Numbered from the stretch's first letter, positions 42,967 to 51,953 are shown. The stretch: DNA of 64,000 nt from RGIG5612 sp963589005 (GCA_963589005.1 CAVAJR010000007.1:26081-90080), one strand, 5' to 3'. Notes: generated from the sequence alone by a model not told the origin. Made by a program: numbers and translations.

Positions 42967-43641
42967 ATGTTTCACATTCTTGTTGTAGATGATGATAAGC
43001 ATACAAGAATGCTGCTTCGTGCTGTATTGGAAAATGCCAATTATACAGTAACTACGGCAGCCAATGGGAAAGAGGCATTAGAGATACTGGATAGAGAACA
43101 TATTGATTTGGTAGTCCTGGATATTATGATGCCGCAAATGGACGGATACGAATTCACTCGTCTTGTCCGCAAGACAGATAATGTTCTGCCTATTTTGATG
43201 GTAACTGCTAAGCAATTGCCTTCAGATGAGAAAAAAGGCTTTCTTGTGGGAACAGATGATTATATTACCAAGCCGATTGATGAGGAAAAGCTGCTGTTGC
43301 GTATCAAGGCGCTGCTTCGCCGAGCACAGATTGTTAATGAACGAAAAATTACGATCGGTGATGTTACATTGGATTACAACTCCTTTACTGTTACGAAAAA
43401 AGGTATTGTACAGGAGCTGCCGCAGAAGGAATTCCTGCTGCTTTACAAGCTGCTTTCTTATCCTGGACAGATCTTCACCCGTATTCAATTAATGGATGAT
43501 ATATGGGGATCTGACAGTGAAACAGGCTGGGAAACAGTCACTGTTCACGTGGGACGATTGCGTAAACGTTTTGAAGGGTGGAATGAATTCGAAATTGTTG
43601 CTGTCCGGGGGCTGGGATATAAGGCGGTGAAGAAGGTATGA
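42967..43641 (+). CDS. OmpR/PhoB family response regulator
   Basis: A 224-residue regulator from the ATG at 42967 (GAGGAGGAT upstream). The receiver domain has the acidic pocket DDD (8-10), phospho-acceptor Asp52 in LVVLDIMMPQMDGYEF, and Lys in DDYITKPID. The C-terminal winged helix recognises DNA (ELPQKEFLLLYKLL; VTVHVGRLRKRF; VRGLGYK). It overlaps the histidine kinase by four bases. It sits directly after plsC, so it may control membrane lipid genes. Confidence 0.95.
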   Translation: MFHILVVDDDKHTRMLLRAVLENANYTVTTAANGKEALEILDREHIDLVVLDIMMPQMDGYEFTRLVRKTDNVLPILMVTAKQLPSDEKKGFLVGTDDYITKPIDEEKLLLRIKALLRRAQIVNERKITIGDVTLDYNSFTVTKKGIVQELPQKEFLLLYKLLSYPGQIFTRIQLMDDIWGSDSETGWETVTVHVGRLRKRFEGWNEFEIVAVRGLGYKAVKKV

Positions 43642-44714
43642 ACAAAGGAAAGCATACAAGCAGGATTGCGCTGACACTTCTGATATCCGGTATTGTTTTT
43701 ATAACAAATACGATAGCTATATTGCTGGTGATCGGCGCTGTTTACGCACTGACTGACCTTGGAATTATAGAAATGACTGAAGGACAGGTAGGACTTCCGA
43801 GCGTTTTGAAGGTTCTCTTTTATGCCAGCCTGATCATTGGATTCCTTCTTGCAACATTGGCAGGCAAGATAATGCTGCAGCCGATCAGACGGATCATAGA
43901 GCAGCTTGACAGATTGGCCAAAGGTGATTTCAAGACGAGGCTTCATTTTGGCAGACTTATTGCATCTCATCCTGCCTTCAAGCAGATTGAACAGGGCTTT
44001 AATACGACAGCGGAAGTATTGGAACATACAGAAATGCTGCGCAGTGACTTTATTAATAATTTTTCTCATGAATTTAAGACGCCTATTGTTTCTATCGCAG
44101 GTTTTGCTAAACTCCTGCGTCATGGCAATCTCACAGATGAACAAAAAGAAGAATACCTTGAGATCATAGAAGAGGAATCATTGCGGCTGTCTGACATGGC
44201 CAATAATGTGCTGAATCTGACTCGTGTAGAAAACCAGACAATTCTTACAGATGTTACAAGATTTAATCTTTCGGAACAGATACGTGGGGCAGTCTTGCTG
44301 CTTGTAGAAAAATGGACATCAGGTAATATATATCTGGATATGCAGTTCGGTGAATATATAATTTACGCAAATGAAGAATTGTTAAAACAGGTTTGGGTCA
44401 ACCTGTTAGACAATGCATTCAAGTTTTCTGAACCTAATGGTACCGTATCAATTAATATCTCTGAGGAAAAAGAATGTCTTCTGGTCTCTGTTTCCAATCA
44501 TGGTCAGGATATTCCGAAGGAAAGTATCGGCCATATCTTCAATAAATTCTATCAGGCAGATGAATCACACTCATCAGAAGGTAACGGAATAGGTCTTGCT
44601 ATTGTTAAAAAAGTCTGTGAACTGCATGGCGGTCAGGTATCGGTAGTAAGTGAAGGCGGGACAACCACATTTACCGTTATGCTGCCGCAAAAACAGGAAA
44701 TACAGACAGCTTGA
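43638..44714 (+). CDS. Sensor histidine kinase
   Basis: A 358-residue membrane kinase. Two membrane segments (about 10-37 and 57-77) flank a very short external loop of ~20 residues, then HAMP (LQPIRRIIEQLDRLAKGDF), the dimerisation domain with phospho-His144 (FSHEFKTPIVSIAGFA) and the ATPase domain (LLDNAFKFSE, GNGIGLAIVKKVCELHGG). The small external loop suggests it senses the membrane itself or an intramembrane partner. Paired with the preceding regulator. Confidence 0.94.
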   Translation: MNKGKHTSRIALTLLISGIVFITNTIAILLVIGAVYALTDLGIIEMTEGQVGLPSVLKVLFYASLIIGFLLATLAGKIMLQPIRRIIEQLDRLAKGDFKTRLHFGRLIASHPAFKQIEQGFNTTAEVLEHTEMLRSDFINNFSHEFKTPIVSIAGFAKLLRHGNLTDEQKEEYLEIIEEESLRLSDMANNVLNLTRVENQTILTDVTRFNLSEQIRGAVLLLVEKWTSGNIYLDMQFGEYIIYANEELLKQVWVNLLDNAFKFSEPNGTVSINISEEKECLLVSVSNHGQDIPKESIGHIFNKFYQADESHSSEGNGIGLAIVKKVCELHGGQVSVVSEGGTTTFTVMLPQKQEIQTA

Positions 44715-44864
44715 TGAGGCATGGAGTGTATAAATGCCCATGACCGGCAAGTTTTATATTATGAATGGTATACAGAATGCCCATATGCGTGGTAGTATTT
44801 TATGCATAAGGAATTGCGCATATAATTGCAGCTGCCGGTTAAGCTGGAAATGAGGAAGGAACCT

Positions 44865-45311
44865 ATGATTCGATATTTCATTAGTATTGAACTGCATAAA
44901 TTATCTAATTATGTTACTCGTTTTATAGACTCGAATATTAAGTCCAATTACAACTATCCCATCAGCGGAGTTAATGGCTGGATATTGCGATTTATCGCCA
45001 ATCAGGAAAAGCATGGCAAGGATGCATTCCAGAAGGATCTGGAGCGGGAATTCGGGATTACCCGTTCTACGGCATCGAAGGTGATCCTGCTGATGGAAGA
45101 AAAAGGATATGTGGCAAGTGAGAGGATGCCGGAGGACATAAGGCGCAAACGCCTGCATGTAACACCGAAGGCAAGAGAAACCCACGATGGCATGAAAGAG
45201 CAGATGCATCTGCTGGAGGGCAAGCTGCTGAAAGGTTTCAGTGAAGAGGAGGTTGCACAGCTTACAGATTACCTGCTGCGAATGGAAAAGAATATGGCTG
45301 AAGGGGATTGA
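44865..45311 (+). CDS. MarR family transcriptional regulator
   Basis: A 148-residue winged-helix repressor from the ATG at 44865 (AGGAAGGA upstream). The DNA-binding region is FQKDLEREFGITRSTASKVILLMEEKGYV followed by the wing with RRKRLHVT. MarR proteins usually release DNA on binding a small aromatic or anionic ligand. It lies directly upstream, in the same direction, of the AprAB-like operon, whose promoter carries a palindrome at 45449-45470, a likely operator. Confidence 0.92.
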   Translation: MIRYFISIELHKLSNYVTRFIDSNIKSNYNYPISGVNGWILRFIANQEKHGKDAFQKDLEREFGITRSTASKVILLMEEKGYVASERMPEDIRRKRLHVTPKARETHDGMKEQMHLLEGKLLKGFSEEEVAQLTDYLLRMEKNMAEGD

Positions 45312-45326
45312 AAGATTGCTTGAATT

Positions 45327-45357
45327 AGTGGAATAAATTGATTGTTCCACTTTTTTT
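45327..45357 (+). terminator. Terminator of the marR gene
   Basis: AGTGGAA (45327-45333) and TTCCACT (45345-45351) with a T-run. The regulator and the downstream operon are therefore separate transcription units. Confidence 0.8.
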
Positions 45358-45407
45358 ATGTACAAATTTTTGACCAATAAAATACACGATATTGATGCTG
45401 AATTTGC

Positions 45408-45436
45408 TTGACATACTACAATCTCGGAAGTATTAT
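45408..45436 (+). promoter_or_regulatory. Promoter of the AprAB-like operon
   Basis: TTGACA (45408-45413), 17-base spacer, TATTAT (45431-45436). Predicted start near 45443. Confidence 0.85.
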
Positions 45437-45448
45437 CACGCTATATTA

Positions 45449-45474
45449 GTCGTATGTGCGACAATACGACGTAT
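45449..45474. promoter_or_regulatory. Likely MarR operator
   Basis: GTCGTAT (45449-45455) and ATACGAC (45464-45470) are exact inverted repeats with an 8-base spacer; ATACGACGTAT (45464-45474) is itself palindromic. The site lies just past the predicted transcription start, a good place for repression. Confidence 0.65.
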
Positions 45475-45495
45475 GACAAAAGAGGAGGTGGTACT

Positions 45496-47514
45496 ATGAA
45501 TTGGCATGAGTATGTAATGAAAAATGGCAAAGTGCCGCAGTGGCCTTACGAGGTGCACTATGGTGCCGAGCATGTATTCGAGTCTGATGTACTGGTCGTA
45601 GGCGGAGGTGTAGCCGGTGAGCGAGCCGCAATTGAGGCAAGAAAGTATGGAGCCAGCGTCATTGTAGCGGATCGCGGGGATAGCAGCCGAAGCGGCCGAG
45701 GCGGAGCCGGTGTAGATCATTGGCTGAACGCAGTTACTAATCCGTGTTCGACAGTTACCCCGGAGGAATTTACGGATACTGCCATGCATGTCAGCGGCGG
45801 ATATACCAACGGAATAGCAAGGTATATCTGTGCCAAGGAGGGCTGGGATACCTTATTGGAAGCTGAGCAAATGGGTGTGAAGATCCGCGATACTGAAGGA
45901 GAATTCAAAGGAGCTGATTTCAGAGACGAGGAGACAGGACTATTATTTGCCTATGATAACAAATCAAGGCATATGCTGCGAATTTATGGTGCCCGCATCA
46001 AGCCTTGTGTTGATAAGGAAATGAAACGCCTGGGTGTACATGTTGAAAATCGTATCTGTATCACAGCATTTCTGACAGAAAATGGTAAGCAGGGAGCCCG
46101 GGTTATCGGTGCCATGGGCGTTAACAGCCGTACCGGAGAGTTCTATATCTTCAAGGCTAAGGCTGTAGTAGTAGCTACCGGCGGGGCATCCCGTGTATGG
46201 AATTTTGCTCCGGAGATTACGGAAAGCAATTCCATGATGGATCTTAATCTGGCTGGTTTGGGCTGGGTTGCAGGCATTAAGGCCGGCGCAGAATTTTGCA
46301 TGATGGATCACGCAATTCGTGATATTAAGCCAGGATTCGGATATGCACCATACAGCATGGGCAATACCGGCAATACCTACTATGGTACCAAGATCGTTGA
46401 CGCAGAAGGCAAAGAAGTGCATATGGTCAACTGTGCAGGCAAGGAAGTATCTATGGAAGATACCATGCTGCCGGGCAATAAAGACAAATTCACCCTGGGC
46501 GTTGGTATCGGGCTGTTCGGCTTATCAGTTGATAATAGTTATAATGAATCTGTGGTTGATCCTAAATTGCCAGATAAAATCCGTTCAGGAGAATATAAGC
46601 TGCCGCTGTATGCAGATTTTCCGGGAATGGATGCTAAGACTCGCCGTGCAGTATTTGGACTGATGGTTGGCCATGAAGGCAAAACTATGGCTTCTGTATA
46701 TAAGAATTATACACAGTGGGGATTTGATCCGGATAAGGATATGCTCCAGTGCCCTGTATACGGAATTGACTCTTATAAGGGCGGTATATTCTGGGGAAAT
46801 ATGCAGAGTACACCTCAATCTATACGTATTCTGGGCGGTCAGGGCGGCTATCTGACAGATTGGCGATTGATGACCAATTTGCCGGGATTATTTGCTGCTG
46901 GTGCACCTTGTCTGTTTGGCAATGGCAATCATGGTGAATCTCATACCACAGGACGATATGCAGGCCGTCAGGCAGCAATATTTGCACAGACACATGATAT
47001 GGCAGAGGCTGACAGAGATCAGATCGATAAGGAAAAAGCGTGGTGCTATGAGCCTGTAATGCAAGAGGGCGGTGATATAGGCTGGAAAGAATTAAATTAT
47101 GCTTCTGCCCGCATTATGCAGGATTATCTGGGACCGTGCATGACTGAGCGAATCATGGATCTGGGCATTGCCCGCATAAATAGCCTGGAGGAAAGTGAGG
47201 GCCACCGTACATATGCGGCCAATCCGCATGAATTGGTGCGTGTAATTGAGAGCCGAGCTATATTGACATTGGATAAATTCCTGCTGGAGACAGCCAAGGC
47301 TAGAAAATCCAGCAATAAGGTACTGAATTTCAACAGAATAGACCATCCTGAGGATGACCCTGCATGGCATGTATTTTTGCCGGTCCATATGGAAGGCGAT
47401 AAGGCTGTATCAAGAAAAATGTCCTGCACGTACTATAAGGAAGGCGAGTATGCCGATAACTATGAAGAAAATTATCGCCGCTTCTGTGGGCTGAAGGAGG
47501 AACAGCATGACTGA
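45496..47514 (+). CDS. AprA-like FAD-dependent oxidoreductase
   Basis: A 672-residue flavoprotein from the ATG at 45496 (GAGGAGGTGG upstream). The FAD motif VVGGGVAGERAAIEA is at residues 34-48, and the C-terminal helical part continues past residue 550. Overall size and pairing with an AprB-type ferredoxin match adenylylsulfate reductase alpha-like proteins of the fumarate reductase superfamily. No sat, dsr or qmo genes are nearby and a permease follows, so a role on an imported organic anion is more likely than on APS. No signal peptide. It overlaps the ferredoxin gene by eight bases. The reaction is unknown. Confidence 0.85.
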   Translation: MNWHEYVMKNGKVPQWPYEVHYGAEHVFESDVLVVGGGVAGERAAIEARKYGASVIVADRGDSSRSGRGGAGVDHWLNAVTNPCSTVTPEEFTDTAMHVSGGYTNGIARYICAKEGWDTLLEAEQMGVKIRDTEGEFKGADFRDEETGLLFAYDNKSRHMLRIYGARIKPCVDKEMKRLGVHVENRICITAFLTENGKQGARVIGAMGVNSRTGEFYIFKAKAVVVATGGASRVWNFAPEITESNSMMDLNLAGLGWVAGIKAGAEFCMMDHAIRDIKPGFGYAPYSMGNTGNTYYGTKIVDAEGKEVHMVNCAGKEVSMEDTMLPGNKDKFTLGVGIGLFGLSVDNSYNESVVDPKLPDKIRSGEYKLPLYADFPGMDAKTRRAVFGLMVGHEGKTMASVYKNYTQWGFDPDKDMLQCPVYGIDSYKGGIFWGNMQSTPQSIRILGGQGGYLTDWRLMTNLPGLFAAGAPCLFGNGNHGESHTTGRYAGRQAAIFAQTHDMAEADRDQIDKEKAWCYEPVMQEGGDIGWKELNYASARIMQDYLGPCMTERIMDLGIARINSLEESEGHRTYAANPHELVRVIESRAILTLDKFLLETAKARKSSNKVLNFNRIDHPEDDPAWHVFLPVHMEGDKAVSRKMSCTYYKEGEYADNYEENYRRFCGLKEEQHD

Positions 47515-47860
47515 GAATATCTATACGTTTCCGGCGTTTTCCGGACCTAGTCGTGTGCTGCAGTTTGATGCCGACAAATGCATAGGCTGCAACCACTGTG
47601 TGAATGTCTGTCCTATTGATGTAATGATTCCTAATCCTGAAAAAGGCAAGGAGCCTATCGTTGTATTTGCAGAGGAGTGCTGGTTCTGCGGTTCGTGTGT
47701 TAACGATTGCCCGCGCCAGGCAGTTACATTGATCATGCCTGCTAAGCAGCGTATCTCTGCAGTATGGAAGGAAAAGGCTACAGATCAGGAATATCGTGTA
47801 GGCATGAAGAATCCTCTGCCGCCTAATATGCGTCCGGCGGCGGGTGAACAGATACTATAA
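47507..47860 (+). CDS. AprB-like 2x[4Fe-4S] ferredoxin subunit
   Basis: A 117-residue iron-sulfur protein. Cluster motifs are Cys25/28/31/35 and Cys58/61/64/68, with Trp59 next to the second cluster (EECWFCGSC), as in AprB of adenylylsulfate reductase where a Trp lies on the electron path. The Pro-rich C-terminal tail (about 85-117) also recalls the AprB tail that wraps the alpha subunit. It overlaps the flavoprotein gene and is followed by the permease after 17 bases. Confidence 0.9.
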   Translation: MTENIYTFPAFSGPSRVLQFDADKCIGCNHCVNVCPIDVMIPNPEKGKEPIVVFAEECWFCGSCVNDCPRQAVTLIMPAKQRISAVWKEKATDQEYRVGMKNPLPPNMRPAAGEQIL

Positions 47861-47877
47861 GAGAAAGGGAGAAAATT

Positions 47878-49350
47878 ATGGATACTAATGATAAACCTGC
47901 TCTGCAGGATAAACTGTTTGATATCAAGGGATTTAGTACGAAGGTTCCGGTAACAAAAAAATTGATAATTTCAATACTTGTATCCGTGGCAGCATATTTT
48001 CTGATCTCTCTTATCGATCTGTCTGCTTATGGAGAGATGGCTTCCAGAGGCCTCGGGCTGTTTGTTGCATTAGTGCTGTTCATGGTATTTTCCGGCATGG
48101 ATGTAATGGTGGACGGTCTTATTATGGTATTTCTGGGCATTGCAATGTCATTCTGGGAGTGGAAGGATGTACAGTCATATCTGGGTTCATCTCAATTCTA
48201 TTCTATGCTTGGCATGGTTATCGTAGCCATGGGATGCGAGTTTACCTGCTTTGGCCGCAGGGTGGCTTACTTCTTCCTGGAACATTTCGGTCAGAAACCT
48301 AAGCGAATGGTAGTTGTATTTGGAATCGTTACTGCATTGATGTCAGCATTTGTGTCAAATATTGCTACATTGATCCTTATGAGCAGTATTGCTGCCAGCG
48401 TACTCGAGGTTATGGGTGAAAAGCCGGGCGAGAGTAATATTGGTAAAGCATTGATGCTGCTTGTATCTGCTGCATCTATGTTCGGCGGATGTGCGCTGAT
48501 AAGCGGCAGCCCTTACGGTAATGCTATTGCTATCAGTATGATGGAAAATGCATCTGAGGGCTTATATACTGTTAGCTATGCCCAGTGGGCGTTCTTCGGC
48601 TGTATCTCGTTTATAGTATTGGTTGTTCCGTTCTGCATGATCTATATTAAATGCAGCGGTGTAAAAAACAGTGGATATAAATTACCGTCCAAGGAATATT
48701 ATGAAGAAAAGAAAAAAGAACTTGGTAAGCTGGGCGGTTCTGAAATTCGCTGGGTGATCATTGTAGTTGTAATGGTTGCACTGATGATTGCTGGCAAGAA
48801 TACCGCAGAGATGGCGATGCTATTTGCCCTTATCTCGTTTTTGCCGGTGATCGGAACAACGCCGGTGCGAGAGAGCATGAGCAAGGTGCCGCTCCGTATT
48901 CTGATGTGTATGGGTATCATTCCTATGATGTCCAGACTGCTGACAACTACGGGCGTAGTGGATTGGCTGACGGATTTCCTGAAGACGCATCTGAATATCT
49001 CCAGTCCGTTGTTATTCTCAATCGTAACAACACTTATTATGGGTCTGGCAATTAACGTTCTGGTAAATACCTCCTCGGCCATAGGCCCGTCACTGATTGC
49101 TATTTTTACTCCTATTGCTGTGGCTATGGGATTTAATCCGATAGTTGTACTGATGCCTGTAATGTTAGAGTCATCATTCTTCTGGGCAATGGGAATGAAT
49201 GCCATCATGCTGATGAACAAGGGATACGGATACTGGAATGATAAGGACACTATGCTGCCAGGTTACTTGACAGTAATACTGACTTCTATAGGTATCCCGG
49301 TGATATGCTGTCTGCTGTGCGGCGTGATCGGACTGTCACCTATGCTGTAA
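47878..49350 (+). CDS. SLC13/DASS-type divalent anion permease
   Basis: A 490-residue membrane protein with about 11-12 hydrophobic segments. Two SNT-like substrate motifs are visible, SNIATLILM in the first half and VNTSSAIGPS in the second, as in sodium-coupled dicarboxylate/sulfate transporters. It is the last gene of the MarR-associated operon and probably imports the substrate (or exchanges product) of the flavoprotein pair. Confidence 0.87.
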   Translation: MDTNDKPALQDKLFDIKGFSTKVPVTKKLIISILVSVAAYFLISLIDLSAYGEMASRGLGLFVALVLFMVFSGMDVMVDGLIMVFLGIAMSFWEWKDVQSYLGSSQFYSMLGMVIVAMGCEFTCFGRRVAYFFLEHFGQKPKRMVVVFGIVTALMSAFVSNIATLILMSSIAASVLEVMGEKPGESNIGKALMLLVSAASMFGGCALISGSPYGNAIAISMMENASEGLYTVSYAQWAFFGCISFIVLVVPFCMIYIKCSGVKNSGYKLPSKEYYEEKKKELGKLGGSEIRWVIIVVVMVALMIAGKNTAEMAMLFALISFLPVIGTTPVRESMSKVPLRILMCMGIIPMMSRLLTTTGVVDWLTDFLKTHLNISSPLLFSIVTTLIMGLAINVLVNTSSAIGPSLIAIFTPIAVAMGFNPIVVLMPVMLESSFFWAMGMNAIMLMNKGYGYWNDKDTMLPGYLTVILTSIGIPVICCLLCGVIGLSPML

Positions 49351-49370
49351 TATAAATCATAATTGTGATA

Positions 49371-49400
49371 AAGAGGGCGCGTATGCGCCCTCTTAGTATT
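49371..49400 (+). terminator. Terminator of the AprAB-like operon
   Basis: AAGAGGGCGC-GTAT-GCGCCCTCTT is a perfect 10-bp stem, followed by AGTATTTT. Confidence 0.88.
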
Positions 49401-49548
49401 TTGTGGTATCTGACCTGTTGAATACATCAGGATGTTCTGCATACGGAAAGTCATGATGCATCAGGAAAATATTTTTTGCTTTTTTTGCTTATAAAATAAC
49501 AAAGCCATAAAATATAAAAAGAAAAATCTGTGAAAACAGCTCTAAAAC

Positions 49549-49577
49549 TTGCTTGAAGACGGCATCTTTTATATACT
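49549..49577 (+). promoter_or_regulatory. Candidate promoter of the epimerase gene
   Basis: TTGCTT (49549-49554), 17-base spacer, TATACT (49572-49577), 50 bases before the ATG. Confidence 0.55.
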
Positions 49578-49627
49578 ATATGTACAAAATAAAAGCATGA
49601 GACGTTGATGGCAGGAAGGAGGTTATT

Positions 49628-50632
49628 ATGATGTACAGCAAATACCTTATTACAGGCGCCACCGGTTTTCTCGGACGGGCTGTTATAGATAAATTGGCGC
49701 AGCGCGGCGCGAATATCACAGCACTGGTACTGCCTGAGGATCCATATAAAGATATGCTGCCGCAGGAGGTAGACACAGTCACCGGCGATGTATGCAATAT
49801 GGATTCACTGAAGGAATTTTTCACAAATGCAGATGAAAATACATGTGTCATACACTGCGCCGGAATAGTTTCTGTTGCTTCACATCCAGGACAGAAGCTC
49901 TACCAGGTAAATGTCTGGGGCACATGGAATGTTGTGCGGCAATGTACAGAGCATCGGGTAGGCAAGCTCGTATATGTAAGCTCTGTTCATGCAATCCCGG
50001 AGAAGCCAAAGGGCACAGCAATAACAGAGGAATGCGTATTTTCACCCGGTCTTGTGGAGGATGATTATTCCAAGAGTAAGGCATTGGCCACAGAGATCGT
50101 ATTCGAAGCGGCACAAAATGGGCTGAATGCAAGCGTTGTATTTCCGTCCGGAATCATAGGTCCCGGTGATGTACAAAACGGCAGCTTCACATCCATGGTC
50201 AAATCATTTATTGCAGGTCGACTGCCATTTGCGGTATACGGCGGTTATGATTTTGTAGATGTCCGTGATGTAGCGGATGGAATCATAGGCTGCGCCGAAC
50301 ATGCAGAACAGGGAAGAGGTTATATTTTATCCGGACATTATATTACCATCTGGAATATGCTGAGTATTGTCGGCAAGGCTGTCCGCAAATGCTATCGGCC
50401 GTTGTGCTTTCCTGTGAGAATTGCCAAATTCATAGCTGTATATTATGAGAAATACAGCTTGAAGAGAAATCAGAAATTATTCTTTACACCGTATTCTATA
50501 GCTGTCCTGGCATCCAACGGACAATTCAGCCATGCGGCAGCTACTAACAGATTCTCATATAAACCGCGTCCGATTGAAACAACGCTCAGAGACATGGCAT
50601 TGTGGCTGCATGGACAGAAAAGAAAATCGTAA
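49628..50632 (+). CDS. NAD(P)-dependent epimerase/dehydratase or ketone reductase (extended SDR)
   Basis: A 334-residue extended short-chain dehydrogenase. The Rossmann loop is TGATGFLG, and the catalytic pair is Tyr and Lys in EDDYSKSKA, with Ser in YVSSVHAIP. The sequence resembles dihydroflavonol reductase/3-beta-hydroxysteroid dehydrogenase-like members more than sugar epimerases. Two adjacent ATGs (49628, 49631) are possible, preceded by AAGGAGG. It forms a single-gene unit. Confidence 0.87.
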   Translation: MMYSKYLITGATGFLGRAVIDKLAQRGANITALVLPEDPYKDMLPQEVDTVTGDVCNMDSLKEFFTNADENTCVIHCAGIVSVASHPGQKLYQVNVWGTWNVVRQCTEHRVGKLVYVSSVHAIPEKPKGTAITEECVFSPGLVEDDYSKSKALATEIVFEAAQNGLNASVVFPSGIIGPGDVQNGSFTSMVKSFIAGRLPFAVYGGYDFVDVRDVADGIIGCAEHAEQGRGYILSGHYITIWNMLSIVGKAVRKCYRPLCFPVRIAKFIAVYYEKYSLKRNQKLFFTPYSIAVLASNGQFSHAAATNRFSYKPRPIETTLRDMALWLHGQKRKS

Positions 50633-50739
50633 GCTGATTGCCAGCAGCTTAACAGCAACACTTTGGGACTTTAAAGGGCTGAATTAAAATAATTAAACCA
50701 AACCATTATATTTATTAAATTTATTAAGGAAAATCCTCA

Positions 50740-50768
50740 TTGACTTCAAGACTTTAAAGAGTTAAACT
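50740..50768 (+). promoter_or_regulatory. Promoter of the binding-protein gene
   Basis: TTGACT (50740-50745), 17-base spacer, TAAACT (50763-50768), 62 bases before the ATG. Confidence 0.6.
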
Positions 50769-50830
50769 GCCGCTCATACACAATAAATCTTTTGAGAAAT
50801 CAATAGACATTTGAAAGGCGGGTAGAAACT

Positions 50831-51811
50831 ATGAAGAAAAAACTTGCAATTGGATTAAGTACACTGTTAGCTGTCACAGCTATCGCTGGTTCGACAGTAT
50901 TTGCATCAACGACAGAGACTAAGAAATATACGATCGGCATTTGCCAGCTGGTACAGCATGTTGCGCTTGATGCAGCAACAGAAGGATTTATGGATGCTGT
51001 AAAGGAAGGTCTGGGAGAGGAAAATGTTGAATTCGACATTCAGAATGCTTCCGGCGATTCAGCTACATGCTCAACAATCGTTAATGCATTTGTTGCAGCT
51101 AATTACGATCTGATCCTTGCCAATGCAACAGCACCTCTTCAGGCAGCATCACAGGCAACAGCTGATATTCCTATTCTCGGAACATCAGTAACTGATTATG
51201 CAAGTGCACTTGATATTGCTGATTGGTCAGGCAAGACAGGATATAATGTATCAGGTACATCTGATCTGGCACCACTGTCAGAACAGGCAGCTATGGTTAA
51301 GGAATTATTCCCGGATGCTAAGAAGGTCGGCATCCTGTACTGTACAGCTGAGGCTAACTCAGAATATCAGGCAACTGTAATTACAGAAGAACTTACAGCT
51401 CTTGGATATGAGGTTGCTTCTTACGGATTTACAGATACCAATGATGTTGCAACTGTAACACAGAATGCATGCGATGCATGTGATGTGCTCTACATCCCTA
51501 CAGATAATACAGCAGCTTCTAACACAGGTATCATTGACCAGATCGCACGTCCTGCAGGCGTTCCTATTGTAGCAGGAGAAGAGGGTCTGTGCAAAGGCTG
51601 CGGCGTAGCTACCCTGTCAATCAGCTACTACGACCTTGGATACACAACAGGTAAGATGGCTGTAGATATATTGGCAAATGGCGCAGATATTACAGAAATG
51701 GATGTTCAGTTCGCATCAGAGATTACGAAGGAATACAATGCAGAAATCTGCGAGGACCTCGGCATTGAGATTCCGGAAGGATACACTGCAATCGAAACCT
51801 CTGAAGAATAA
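50831..51811 (+). CDS. ABC transporter substrate-binding protein (ABC_sub_bind/TrpX family), orphan
   Basis: A 326-residue exported protein with a signal peptide (MKKKLAIGLSTLLAV..., cleaved near TVFAS). The family pattern is seen in YTIGICQLVQHVALDAATEGFMDA, ATAPLQAASQAT, LFPDAKKVGILYC, LYIPTDNTAAS and the late DLGYTTGKMAVDIL. Members bind Trp, Tyr, Phe or similar ligands. Unlike most Gram-positive binding proteins there is no Cys at the cleavage site, so it may be released rather than anchored. No permease or ATPase gene is adjacent. Confidence 0.9.
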   Translation: MKKKLAIGLSTLLAVTAIAGSTVFASTTETKKYTIGICQLVQHVALDAATEGFMDAVKEGLGEENVEFDIQNASGDSATCSTIVNAFVAANYDLILANATAPLQAASQATADIPILGTSVTDYASALDIADWSGKTGYNVSGTSDLAPLSEQAAMVKELFPDAKKVGILYCTAEANSEYQATVITEELTALGYEVASYGFTDTNDVATVTQNACDACDVLYIPTDNTAASNTGIIDQIARPAGVPIVAGEEGLCKGCGVATLSISYYDLGYTTGKMAVDILANGADITEMDVQFASEITKEYNAEICEDLGIEIPEGYTAIETSEE

Positions 51812-51868
51812 AGATGATTGAATCAGCCTATTTGGCTGAGACGTCCCTAAACTTATGCATATTGCATG

Positions 51869-51933
51869 AATTGCCTCCAAATCGTATGCTTATACACAAA
51901 AATGTGTGTTGGTATATGGGTTTGGGGGCGATT
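51869..51933. repeat. Long imperfect hairpin after the binding-protein gene
   Basis: The arms at 51869-51881 and 51921-51933 pair over 13 bp (two G-U pairs on the plus strand), and ACACA/TGTGT closes an AAAA(A) loop at the tip. There is no U-run after it. Possible RNA-stabilising or mobile palindromic sequence. Confidence 0.5.
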
Positions 51934-51953
51934 TGCGTTATTGAAAGTTTTCT

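Noticed and set aside
45496..47860. True dissimilatory adenylylsulfate reductase
   Set aside because: No ATP sulfurylase, Dsr or Qmo genes nearby, and the permease context fits an organic anion; similarity to AprAB alone does not establish APS as substrate.
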